Origin: CBDHFF01 sp965262395
GTDB taxonomy: Bacteria > Pseudomonadota > Alphaproteobacteria > Rickettsiales > Anaplasmataceae
Reading direction: 5' to 3'
Length of the DNA: 64,000 nucleotides
NCBI GenBank assembly: GCA_965262395.1
Contig: OZ253531.1
Location: forward strand, 1,488,001-1,552,000
A model generated the notes under the pieces. It was not told the DNA's origin. It searched no databases and was given only the letters and a program-made list of their open reading frames with translations. Of this stretch, positions 18,553-27,534 are shown one piece after another. Positions within the stretch are counted from its first letter, which is position 1, and each line of letters starts with the position of its first letter. The translations under genes and the position numbers were made by a program.

Positions 18553-18883
18553 AATCATATGATGCAACAGCCACCCTGCAGTGGAATGAACTTGCACTCA
18601 TTAAGAATCCTAATTATTAAAATCACACATACTATAAAATAGTGTATATGGATTGTAGTGTAATGGTAATGAGCCTAGGATGGATGTCCATTGTATGACA
18701 ATTATAATTTCATAATTAAATCTTCATGAGCCTCTAATGGATAAATGTAGTTGATGCAACAGCCACCCTGCAGCGGAATAAACTTGCACTCATTAAGAAT
18801 CCTAATTATTAAAATCACACATACTATAAAATAGTGTATATGGATTGTAGTGTAATGGTAATGAGCCTAGGATGGATGTCCAT
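18493..18883 (+). repeat. Copied 3' end of the PilO-like gene, three copies, two nested
   Basis: GATGCAACAGCCACCCTGCAG starts at 18493 (inside the gene), 18561 and 18753. Each copy continues through the stop codon and trailing AAAATCA. The second and third copies share about 130 further bases, so a 68-bp tail duplication was followed by a 192-bp duplication that carried it along. Each spare copy still encodes the same tail and stop. Confidence 0.92.
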
Positions 18884-18951
18884 CCTATACATGATATCCT
18901 GATAAATAAAGCCTCATAAGCCTCTGATGGATAATGATCCATCACTAACTA

Positions 18952-21201
18952 TTAGTATGAATCATAATCATAGTCATAATCGTAGTCATAGTCATAGTCA
19001 TAGTCATAGTCATCATCGTAATCATAACTAGCATCATCTTCATAATCATAATCATCATCGTAATCATAATCATCTTCGTAATCATAATCATCTTCATAAT
19101 CATAATCATCCTCGTAATCATAATCATCTTCATAATCATAATCATCTTCGTAATCATAATCATCTTCGTAATCATAGCTAGCATCATCTTCGTATTCATC
19201 ATACTGATCATCAGTTGATACAGAGTCTAACTTATTTAATAATCTACGCACAGGGAATAGCTCCTCTAACTCGGCGTCACTAAGATTAGACACATCATGT
19301 AAAGGAACTTTCCCATTCTTTAAATTATCTCGTATATCACTAGTATCTGTATTGACAGCATCATCATCTTGTGGTGCTTTCTTATCATGCACTTCAACTT
19401 GTGAACCATTAAGGCTCTGATTGATGTACATACTAACTTCTAATTGCTTTAGCTTGAGGTCAATTTTGATATTGCCATCAGATGATTCATAATTACCATT
19501 ATCTTTCTTATTAAATTTACCATCAAGTTTGTAAATAACACTCTTTATATTAGAAATACTGAATAATAAAGTCACTTTATTATACTCTACATGAGTGATA
19601 CTAAAGTCTTTATTACTATCTTCATGGTTGTATTTTTTACCATTAAACCAGACACTCCACTTATCTTTGTCTATAAATATAATAGTATCAACTGATACAT
19701 TAGGTATTCCATTAACGTTATCTATCATGCTTTGATTGCCAGGTGAAGCAACACTCACTGGCTTTTCTACATCAATTTCAACCCCCGTTCTAAAGTATAC
19801 CACTGCCTTATCTAGAGAGTTTGTATAATAATCAGAAAAGAGTACGCTTTGGTTCCATTTACTTCCATTCATAGTCTCTGATTGTAGCCTGTTATGTACT
19901 GTTTGGGATATACCTGGCCTGTCTTCTTCTTCCTCTATTTCCCAATTATCATCTTCAGCAATAGTACCACCACCACCGAATGATGACGATGAATTTTCTT
20001 CCCAATTATCCGATACATATTCCCCATTAGTGACACCTTGGCTATTTCCAGAGCCAGAATTATTATCAATATTGGAGTTCAACTGTTCAGGTTCTGGCGA
20101 GTAATCATAGTCATAATTATAATTAGCAGTATCACCATCCTCATTTTCAAAGTTTTCAGATGACGCTGAATTTTCTTTCCAATTATCCGATGCATATTCC
20201 CCATTAGTGACACCTTGGCTATTTCCAGAGCCAGAATTATTATCAATATTGGAGTTCAACTGTTCAGGTTCTGGCGAGTAATCATAGTCATAATCATAAT
20301 TAGCAGTATCACCATCCTCATTTTCAAAGTTTTCAGATGACGCTGAATTTTCTTTCCAATTATCCGATACATATTCCCCATTAGTGACACCTTGACTATT
20401 TCCAGAGCCAGAATTATTATCAATATTGGAGTTCAACTGTTCAGGTTCTGGCGAGTAATCATAGTCATAATCATAATTAGCAGTATCACCATCCTCATTT
20501 TCAAAGTTTTCAGATGACGATGAATTTTCTTCCCAATTATCTGATACATATTCCCCAGATGAGGCGTCTGAATCAGGCAATTGAACATCATAGTTATAAT
20601 CATTATTTTGAGAATCTGTATTATCTACATCTGAATATTCTTTAGAATTTATATTATCCTCATACCCATTATCTAGATCCTTATCTCCGTTATTATTGGA
20701 GGTATTGGAAGAGTCTTCTGCATAATAATTATCATGTTGCGCATCTACGCTATGATTGCTCTCACCACTTGATTCTAAGGGGTATTGTTCAAACCCATTA
20801 TTATTAGTCGCAGATCTAGGGAATGTATCTGTAGTCAGATTTGATGTCCCGAGACCGCCTATGATATCATCATCAAACTTACAACTATCTACCTTAATAC
20901 GCGTGATTGCAGATTCAAATTCGAGAGTTTCTTCCTTATTCTTAATTTTATTAAGATAAGCAGCAATTACAGGCAGATCTGTGTAATTATATTCACATAC
21001 CAACGATAAATTAGCAGATCGCTTAACATACTTACATCTTGTTTCATCAATCGGATCGATACTATGCACAATACCAGAGTCATTATCTGAGCATGTATAT
21101 GCGAAACATCCTTCTAACTTAGCTGGCAGTTCATCACATGCGCAGCTAGCCAATACAGGATAAGCAAATAGTATACTGAATATGAACAGCCTACAAAACA
21201 T
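18952..21201 (-). CDS. Secreted, highly acidic Asp/Tyr-rich repeat protein
   Basis: The 749 residues begin with a signal peptide (hydrophobic 5-16, then ASCAC, possibly a lipobox-like or ordinary cleavage site). Residues 20-110 form a cysteine-containing domain. Residues 110-400 are Asn/Asp/Ser-rich, with three full 59-residue repeats and a fourth start (EYVSDNW, ENFENEDGDTANYDYDYDY). Residues 420-620 appear folded and beta-rich (FIDKDKWSVWFNGKKYNHE). The last 75 residues are almost only Asp, Tyr and Glu in DYEDDY units. An exported protein with such a tail could bind calcium or other cations, or host proteins; this is speculation. I do not recognise a family. Tail-to-tail with the PilO-like gene. 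Confidence 0.75.
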   Translation of the reverse strand: MFCRLFIFSILFAYPVLASCACDELPAKLEGCFAYTCSDNDSGIVHSIDPIDETRCKYVKRSANLSLVCEYNYTDLPVIAAYLNKIKNKEETLEFESAITRIKVDSCKFDDDIIGGLGTSNLTTDTFPRSATNNNGFEQYPLESSGESNHSVDAQHDNYYAEDSSNTSNNNGDKDLDNGYEDNINSKEYSDVDNTDSQNNDYNYDVQLPDSDASSGEYVSDNWEENSSSSENFENEDGDTANYDYDYDYSPEPEQLNSNIDNNSGSGNSQGVTNGEYVSDNWKENSASSENFENEDGDTANYDYDYDYSPEPEQLNSNIDNNSGSGNSQGVTNGEYASDNWKENSASSENFENEDGDTANYNYDYDYSPEPEQLNSNIDNNSGSGNSQGVTNGEYVSDNWEENSSSSFGGGGTIAEDDNWEIEEEEDRPGISQTVHNRLQSETMNGSKWNQSVLFSDYYTNSLDKAVVYFRTGVEIDVEKPVSVASPGNQSMIDNVNGIPNVSVDTIIFIDKDKWSVWFNGKKYNHEDSNKDFSITHVEYNKVTLLFSISNIKSVIYKLDGKFNKKDNGNYESSDGNIKIDLKLKQLEVSMYINQSLNGSQVEVHDKKAPQDDDAVNTDTSDIRDNLKNGKVPLHDVSNLSDAELEELFPVRRLLNKLDSVSTDDQYDEYEDDASYDYEDDYDYEDDYDYEDDYDYEDDYDYEDDYDYEDDYDYDDDYDYEDDASYDYDDDYDYDYDYDYDYDYDYDSY
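18955..19190 (-). repeat. 18-bp coding microsatellite-like array (DYEDDY)
   Basis: Near-perfect ATCATAATCATCTTCGTA units, 18 bases long, repeat about ten times with small interruptions. They encode the Asp/Tyr tail. A frame change by slippage in shorter 6-bp sub-units is also conceivable. Confidence 0.9.
19985..20560 (-). repeat. 177-bp coding tandem repeat (59 residues)
   Basis: AATTATC(C/T)GA landmarks at 20004, 20181, 20358 and 20535 are each exactly 177 bases apart. Three full units plus part of a fourth are nearly identical, which indicates recent expansion. Confidence 0.93.
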
Positions 21202-21257
21202 AAAACGATTTAAACCAGTAAAACAACGGATAACACTAGCATATAATATATAAATTA

Positions 21258-21475
21258 TTATTAACCACAGTTGTTATGCAAATACTCATCTGTGCTTTTT
21301 GTTAGTGCTCCCGTCAATATAGGATTATTAACCACAGTTGTTATGGCAAGTAGTTGCTCTGTGAATCTGTGCTTTTTGTTAGCTCCTTGCTCCCGTCAAT
21401 ATAGGATTATTAACCACAGTTGTTATGGCAAGTAGTTGCTCTGTGAATCTGTGCTTTTTGTTAGCTCCTCTGCTC
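21258..21475 (-). repeat. Copied 3' end of the COQ10-like gene, three copies
   Basis: TTATTAACCACAG begins copies at 21258, 21325 and 21407. Only the last lies at the true gene end, where the complement encodes the final residues up to SNYLP and the stop at 21423. The other two, of 67 and 82 bases, repeat that tail beyond the stop. Confidence 0.9.
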
Positions 21476-21890
21476 TATCAATAAAGATTCTTGATAGATG
21501 CTTCAGCACCTTATTTTTTGCAAAACTGGCTGATAAATTCAACATTGCAGAATCAAAATCGAAATCGATATTAATATAAAACTCTGCTTTATAATCATTC
21601 ACTGGGTTGATTTTAAATATCCCGTGTAGATTTTTAAATACATTACCATCAATAGATCTAAATTCAATTGAACCATTCTCTTTGGAGAATTCAACTCTGG
21701 ATCTATAGAACTTATTAAATTTATAAAGACTAAGATTCATATCAACAATCATCACCTGATCTGTATTAGATATCACTCTAACATCTCTGCAAGAACTCAA
21801 GAATGTGGGATAGTTCATAACATCGAGCATAATATCAAAAACTAGATCTGCTGGATAATCAACAACTAATAGATCTCTTACATTTACCAT
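21423..21890 (-). CDS. COQ10-like coenzyme Q-binding START-domain protein
   Basis: This is a 155-residue member of the polyketide cyclase/START family (COQ10, RatA). VDYPADLVFDIMLDVMNYP, then FLSSCRDVRV, is the family opening, and a C-terminal long helix (LSRIFIDRAEELTK) closes the pocket. In bacteria and mitochondria this family binds ubiquinone and is needed for efficient respiration. The ATG is 2 bases after the lipA stop, so they form one transcript, a linkage common in alphaproteobacteria. Confidence 0.92.
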   Translation of the reverse strand: MVNVRDLLVVDYPADLVFDIMLDVMNYPTFLSSCRDVRVISNTDQVMIVDMNLSLYKFNKFYRSRVEFSKENGSIEFRSIDGNVFKNLHGIFKINPVNDYKAEFYINIDFDFDSAMLNLSASFAKNKVLKHLSRIFIDRAEELTKSTDSQSNYLP

Positions 21891-21892
21891 GA

Positions 21893-22819
21893 CTATAGAC
21901 TGGCGGACTCCAGCTCCCTTTTTCTAGCCTCACGCAATTTCACAAAATCATCACCTGCATGATAAGAAGAACGAGTAAGAGGACTAGCAGCAACCATTAA
22001 AAACCCTTTAGAGCGAGCAATAGATGCATATTCATTAAATTCTTCAGGGGTAACATATTGCTTCACCTCTGCATGTTTTTTAGTGGGTTGTAAATATTGC
22101 CCTATAGTTATAAAATCTACATCCGCAGAACGTAAATCATCCATAACCTGAATTACTTCTTCTCTTCCTTCTCCAAGTCCAACCATGAGACCAGACTTAG
22201 TGAACATAGTGGGGTGGCTGCGCTTTACATCATGCAGCAACGATAGAGAGCCAAAATATCTAGCACCCGGTCTTATCGACTTATAAAGTCTTGGTACTGT
22301 TTCTATATTATGATTGTACACATCTGGACCAGCTGCAGCGACTAATAACGCACTGCCACTCTTACGTCGAAAATCTGGTGTCAATAACTCTATAGTTGTT
22401 CCTGGGCAAACATGTCGAATCTTCTCTATGCAATCAACAAAATGTGCAGCACCGCCGTCATCCAGATCATCTCTATCAACTGATGTAATCACAACATGTT
22501 TCAGTCCCATTTTCTTGATAGCTGTAGCCAGGTTATATGGCTCATAAGGATCAACTTTATCTGGCATTCCAGTTTTTATATTACAAAAAGCACATGCACG
22601 AGTACAAATAGAGCCTAAAATCATAAATGTTGCATGCTGTTTATTCCAACACTCTCCTATGTTCGGACACGCTGCTTCCTCACATACGGTTCTTAGTCCG
22701 TGCTTCTTTACTATATCAACAGTATCACCATACACAGCACCCTGTGGCGCCTTAACCCGCAGCCAGCTTGGGTGTTTCCTTTTCACTTCGCTTTTAACAA
22801 TTTCTTCTACTGCTATCAT
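21893..22819 (-). CDS. lipA: Lipoyl synthase
   Basis: LipA is a radical SAM enzyme that inserts two sulfurs into octanoyl groups on the E2 and H-protein lipoyl domains. The auxiliary-cluster motif is CEEAACPNIGECW, and the radical SAM cluster is CTRACAFC (CxxxCxxC). TSVDRDDLDDGGA, the HNIETVP motif and the C-terminal SSYHA, with the conserved serine ligand, are all present. The usual length is about 290-310; here it is 308 from ATG 22819. The upstream TTG at 22834 adds only five residues and is less likely. It is the first gene of the pair with the COQ10-like gene. Confidence 0.97.
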   Translation of the reverse strand: MIAVEEIVKSEVKRKHPSWLRVKAPQGAVYGDTVDIVKKHGLRTVCEEAACPNIGECWNKQHATFMILGSICTRACAFCNIKTGMPDKVDPYEPYNLATAIKKMGLKHVVITSVDRDDLDDGGAAHFVDCIEKIRHVCPGTTIELLTPDFRRKSGSALLVAAAGPDVYNHNIETVPRLYKSIRPGARYFGSLSLLHDVKRSHPTMFTKSGLMVGLGEGREEVIQVMDDLRSADVDFITIGQYLQPTKKHAEVKQYVTPEEFNEYASIARSKGFLMVAASPLTRSSYHAGDDFVKLREARKRELESASL

Positions 22820-22907
22820 ATAAAAGAAATACAAATTAACGACTGATGCATTGTATACATTATTTTCCTAGAGTTCAACACAATAACAAATATCAAATGA
22901 TGTGTAC

Positions 22908-23438
22908 TTATATATCCCATACTGAATCATGTTGCACATCATATTCTGTATATTCTGTACCCAAAAAATCTCTTTCAGCGTGTGTATGTGCGCTATCTAT
23001 CATTTCTACTTCCCTGAAATCACTTAATATAGCGATCTTCTCTGCAGCGCCTTCGACTATCTTATTAATAAATCTATTCACTATTGGCTTGGCGATGGCG
23101 TTGGTTATACCTTTTGCAAGATCAATGTGTAGTGATATATTCGCATTAGTGCCGCCATCTTCCGTATCATGTAACTTTATTTTGCATAGCAAGTTCTTAA
23201 CAGGCCCAGCCTTAATAACATGTAGGTATACCACATCATATTCCTCAAGCCCACGACACCTAGTAATCGCATCCTTACCAAGAATCTTACAGGTAACACC
23301 TGACAAACCGTCCTCATAAAAGATACTATCCGACTTAAATCCAGGCAATATAGTATCATAATTAATGATATCACTAAATATTTCATATACTATTTCTTTT
23401 GGAAAGTCGAAAGAACACTTCTTATCCATCTTTAACAT
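22908..23438 (-). CDS. Second START-domain (COQ10-like) protein
   Basis: The 176 residues share the family opening FDFPKEIVYEIFSDIINYD, with a glycine-containing middle and the C-terminal helix IVNRFINKIVEGAAEKI of polyketide cyclase/START proteins. It is a diverged paralogue of the gene on the other side of lipA. The last 25 residues are an unusual His/Glu/Asp-rich extension. AGG lies 8 bases before the ATG. The ligand is unknown. It is separated from lipA by 88 bases on the same strand. Confidence 0.72.
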   Translation of the reverse strand: MLKMDKKCSFDFPKEIVYEIFSDIINYDTILPGFKSDSIFYEDGLSGVTCKILGKDAITRCRGLEEYDVVYLHVIKAGPVKNLLCKIKLHDTEDGGTNANISLHIDLAKGITNAIAKPIVNRFINKIVEGAAEKIAILSDFREVEMIDSAHTHAERDFLGTEYTEYDVQHDSVWDI

Positions 23439-23556
23439 AAAAGTAACCTGAGATCAGTAAGCAACTAGATCATGCATCTTACATCACGCCACAACAATTC
23501 TCAATAAATTCCTAAGTAAGAAATATGCCGCTTATATTTTACAATATTCTTCATTA

Positions 23557-25375
23557 CTATCGTTCATGAGCCTGTCCTAATCCATATGCCTGATCGGCAA
23601 GGGCGACCGAAGATTGAACTACATGACCACTTCTATCTTTATATAACCAACCATGCTGATCTGCAAACACACGACCTCCTTCTAGAGAAGTATATATGAG
23701 GCCTAAATCATCATCAGATCTTTCGTCTACCTGCTCAGGACATGCATCATATTTGTCAACCCAATCTCTATAACTAATCAAATGCCCTGGATCAGGACAT
23801 TTGATTGCATCCATGTATATATTATCCTTAATAGAACCACGCACATAAAATTCTTCGCATGATACTGTGCTCTGATCCTCATCATTACCATAGTCGACAG
23901 TAAAAAACTGCTGCGGAACCCTTGTATCCTCATTGGCATTAGGAGTATCAGTTATTCTTAACATGAATCTCCTTGCATTCTTCGAAAGAAATAAATGACC
24001 TTCGTTGTAATAATCTACCAAGCATTTTTTAACAACTCCATTTGCTACCTTGCTCAAATCATCGTAATAATCCAACAGGCATTCTGTAACAACTCCATCT
24101 GCTATCTTGCTCAAATCAGAATCTTTCTTTATTTTATAAATAGGTACGGGTCTTGCATACTTACAAAGATGAAGCTTATTAAAGCTAATTCTTTTTTCTT
24201 TCTCTAGAGCCTTATTCTCTTTCTCAAGATCTTCCCTCATTTGATTGAGAATCTTTGCCATTTCCATGTCATATTGTGTTCCGCCATCTGGTTCTGGATT
24301 GGGACGATTTTTCTCAAGTTCAGATTTTTTCATGAGCAGGAGTTTGTTTATATATTGCGAATTACGTAAATGTGTATAATATTCTATAAAACCTAGGGGG
24401 TTATGATTAACATATGTTAATGGTTTGAAAGCAAATATATAATCCCCAGATTTATATAGTAAATTGCAGTTATTATATGCCTTGCATACCTTTTTATAGT
24501 GATCTGTGGCACTAATCCCACCATTCGCAAGTACTATGGCTAGAGAGAATGGATCATATGCCTCACAACGCTCTGCATCTTTAGTCTTAATATGCTGATA
24601 AGAATAACAAGCAAATTGTATGCTTGGCACACCAACTAGATGGTCTACACCATCTGATATCTTAAATATTGGCTGTAGAGAAAGTGTGAGTTCACCCTGT
24701 AGACCTTTATCAAACATCTTGAAAACTGCACGATCCGATTGTATACCATTAAAGTCTATAATAGTAGGATCACGCATTGCATTAAGAAGAGCAAGATGAA
24801 TCTCATATGAATTGAATCTATCATTAATCATTCTGCCCTGATCATAAGAAGCTCCACTGACATCTCTCTTGCCAGTTCTGGCGCCATCAACGCTACCATC
24901 TAAGGCTTGAGCTAATTTATGACTGACAAAATGTATGTTCTGATTAATTCTTATATAATGTCCGCCTCCTCTATTCTCTGCGGAAACTAAAGCACCATTC
25001 GCACACTGAACTCTTGCCTCTGAAGCAAGACCAACACAAGCATGATCCATATCCATATTATATTTTACAATATCCCATGTATTATTTCGACCTTTATAAT
25101 AAGCTTGCAATAGATTATCACTTTCCTCCCTACAAGCTTCATCAACATTTCTAACAGAAGGAGCAGGGAACTTCAGCTTCAGGAACTTCAGGAACTTCAG
25201 GAGTTTCAGGAGTTTCAGGAACTTTACCAACCTCAAGAACTTCAGGAGTTTCAGCAAGCACATTATTGCCGATATAGTGCACCGCCACGTACAATAACAA
25301 TAGCGCCAACAACAACGCTACAATAACCGATATAACAATTACTGCGACATTAATACCAGACTTTATTGCACGCAC
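23557..25375 (-). pseudogene. Membrane-anchored protein split by a one-base frameshift
   Basis: Two overlapping frames together make one protein of about 606 residues. The first (GTG 25375, preceded by AGGGAGAT) has a membrane helix at residues 9-31 and then a Pro-rich VPETPETPEVPE stretch; it stops after 74 codons. The second frame continues from the same spot as PAPSVRNVDEACREE to 23557. In the complement the junction reads GTTCCCTGCTCC. Removing one C (the GGG at 25166-25168 on the plus strand) gives EVPAPSVRN and restores one frame. The large part is cysteine-containing and Asn/Asp-rich, with an acidic coiled coil near residue 350. I do not recognise a family. It may be a true inactivation, a switch, or a sequencing or assembly error. 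Confidence 0.8.
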
Positions 25376-26032
25376 AATTGATCTCCCTCTATCATCTGAT
25401 TATTACTCTTCACTTATATATAGGTCACTCTATAATTGTATAACAGAACACAAAAAAAAGCAAATAATGCTCTTATGAAAGATACAAGTCATCTCTAGAG
25501 CGATAGGGAAATGAACAAACTTTATTATTTCTTATATAAGATAAAACAAGCGCCGTAATGTAGTATTACCGGCACCCAAGAGTAGTTACATACGTATATT
25601 GATTATAACAACATGAAAAATAACAAGCGGACAGAATCTAAACTAATTTATTGCAAACCCAGGCCGTGTTTAGATCCGCCCCCCACAGGTGTAATTAATA
25701 TTCATTATGCGCAATAATAGATATATATGTACAGAATATCTAAATAATTACTTGTTCTGATTTTTTTGTGTATGAACCACCTAATGCGAGCGCTTTATAA
25801 GATCGTCGCATCAAAAATAAGATTCGCCCCCATAGGGGTAGTGCAAGATTCATCATGCGCAATAATAAATGTGCAACACCACACAACTGTTATACTACTT
25901 CCACACCTTCTACCAATGAACCACCTAATGCGAGCGCTTTATAGATCGTCGCATCAAAAATAAGATTCGCCCCCATAGGGGTAGTGCAAGATTCATCATG
26001 CGCAATAATAAATGTGCAACACCACACAACTG
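25376..26032. other. Gene-free gap, half of it repeats
   Basis: From 25376 to about 25770 I see no gene; a diverged trace of the downstream repeat (TGCGCAATAATA) appears near 25709. From 25774 on, the gap is the duplicated tail of the gene at 26033. Confidence 0.6.
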
Positions 26033-26105
26033 TTATACTACTTCCACATCTTCTACCAATGAACCACCTAATGTGAGCGCTTTATAGATCGTCGCATCAT
26101 AAACG
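25774..26105 (-). repeat. Copied 3' end of the gene at 26033, three copies, about 144-bp period
   Basis: GAACCACCTAATGCGAGCGC starts at 25774, 25918 and (with one change) 26061. Only the last is within the gene, encoding part of its C-terminal ALTLGGSLVEDVEVV. The copies between 25774 and 26040 are almost identical to each other, so the last duplication step is recent. Confidence 0.92.
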
Positions 26106-27085
26106 GTGGAACTAATTTGGCCATGGGTCGGTATGTTCTTATCACGATTGTCAGAGCATGACATGATATATCCTAAATCTTTCAAAGAAAATAAGTTGGC
26201 CACGCAACATTGAGCCATCACTTTAGTGAATAAATCAACCTTATCACAACTTGATTCATTGTCATACATTTGCTGAGCACAAGACTTCAGACACAAACGT
26301 AAATCTCGAGCCGTTTGCGCTCCTAAGACGAATGGAACACCAAGATTACCGACACAGAGACTTCTTCGTAGATGATTAAAACTAGCAACACTCAAGGTTG
26401 AATCTGTACTTAATGCATCATGAACTATATCTCTCACAGGCTGATTATCGAAAAAGCTACCAATATAATCACCTGAATTATATTTCTTTATATCTGTAGT
26501 ACCTTTTTTAGGATCATATCTATACACATGCCTATTCTCAAACACAACAAATTCTTTGTTTTCTGATACATTTTGGCTGATTGATTGTATAACAGGGGAT
26601 AATAGGCCTAACAATACTAAGTTCTCTATTACACCTCCATAAACAAGGGTATCACCATGGGAAGACGGATAGGCAACAATCTTTCCACGACCACACTCGT
26701 TATACAAAATAATGTTCATCAATCTCTTCTCTGTTTTTCCTTGTACAGCAACATAAGCAGTGTTAACATTACCAGCTTTTTGCAAGACTGATCTAGTATC
26801 TTTGTTCTCTTGCGTATTTTGCGTATTTTTTGTCTTTTCATAATCATATAACGTGTACGAACCCTTGCCAGACTCACCTTCAAGCTGAGCTTTCAAAGCA
26901 AAATGGTCAGATAAATGACACCTAAGGCAAATAAGAGCCATAACATATGCTAAACAGATAAGGGCCAACAAAATAATACTTAATACTACTGCACGCCTTT
27001 GTATTGGAGACAGAGAATGAAAGATATCACTAATTTTTTTGAATGCACGACTATTCACTATATCACGTCTTATACTAAATATCAT
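26033..27085 (-). CDS. Single-pass membrane protein of unknown function
   Basis: The product has 350 residues. The N-terminal 30 are basic (RRDIVNSRAFKKIS), then a hydrophobic helix spans about 33-54, and the rest is polar. Residues 60-100 are Lys/Thr-rich linker, and residues 110-340 look folded with nine or so cysteines (LCLKSCAQQMYDNESSC, AQCCVAN), possibly disulfide-bonded if exported. AGGGGG sits 6-7 bases before the ATG, a strong ribosome-binding site. I do not recognise a family. It is in the same class as its neighbours: one N-terminal helix, then a unique domain. Confidence 0.7.
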   Translation of the reverse strand: MIFSIRRDIVNSRAFKKISDIFHSLSPIQRRAVVLSIILLALICLAYVMALICLRCHLSDHFALKAQLEGESGKGSYTLYDYEKTKNTQNTQENKDTRSVLQKAGNVNTAYVAVQGKTEKRLMNIILYNECGRGKIVAYPSSHGDTLVYGGVIENLVLLGLLSPVIQSISQNVSENKEFVVFENRHVYRYDPKKGTTDIKKYNSGDYIGSFFDNQPVRDIVHDALSTDSTLSVASFNHLRRSLCVGNLGVPFVLGAQTARDLRLCLKSCAQQMYDNESSCDKVDLFTKVMAQCCVANLFSLKDLGYIMSCSDNRDKNIPTHGQISSTVYDATIYKALTLGGSLVEDVEVV

Positions 27086-27364
27086 AAAATACCCCCTATG
27101 GTTAGAGCTTAAAAGTAGTCTAAGTGTAACATAAGGTTAAACAAGATTCAATTGCGAAATATATAATAATTAATATTATATAAATCTAAATTTATCCTTA
27201 ATTAATACGCACCTTATCAATCTTAGATTATTGAAAGGATTACGCACAAACTACAATTAAATTAATATTACCTGGGACCCCCTATTAAAAACAACTTAAT
27301 CAGCGCTATTCTGCAATCTATTCTATGATATCAACGCCATTACTAATCAAATATTTGTGGATAT

Positions 27365-27534
27365 CAAGGGGTCTGGGAGGTAGCGGAGAGTGAGGATAGG
27401 ATAATGCAGTGGACACCATCTGGTTGTGAATTCCTGCGGCTGCGGTCATCTATACTCTGATTGGGACAAATGCAAATACTCTCTTCCAACTTGCTGTGAA
27501 TTCGGTGGATCATGAGATTGAAATCTCTGTCTGA
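27365..27534 (-). repeat. Degenerate copy of the 3' end of the gene at 27535
   Basis: Just past the stop, the complement encodes fragments such as PRQRFQSHDPP-like and QQVGRE, broken by frameshifts, which resemble the gene's C-terminal SQVGGPRQQFQSS. It appears to be an older, decayed tail duplication. The rest of 27086-27364 has no gene. Confidence 0.45.

Noticed and set aside
18945..19211. Met/Ile-rich frame of 88 codons on the minus strand
   Set aside because: It is a shadow of the Asp/Tyr repeat of the acidic protein read in another frame.
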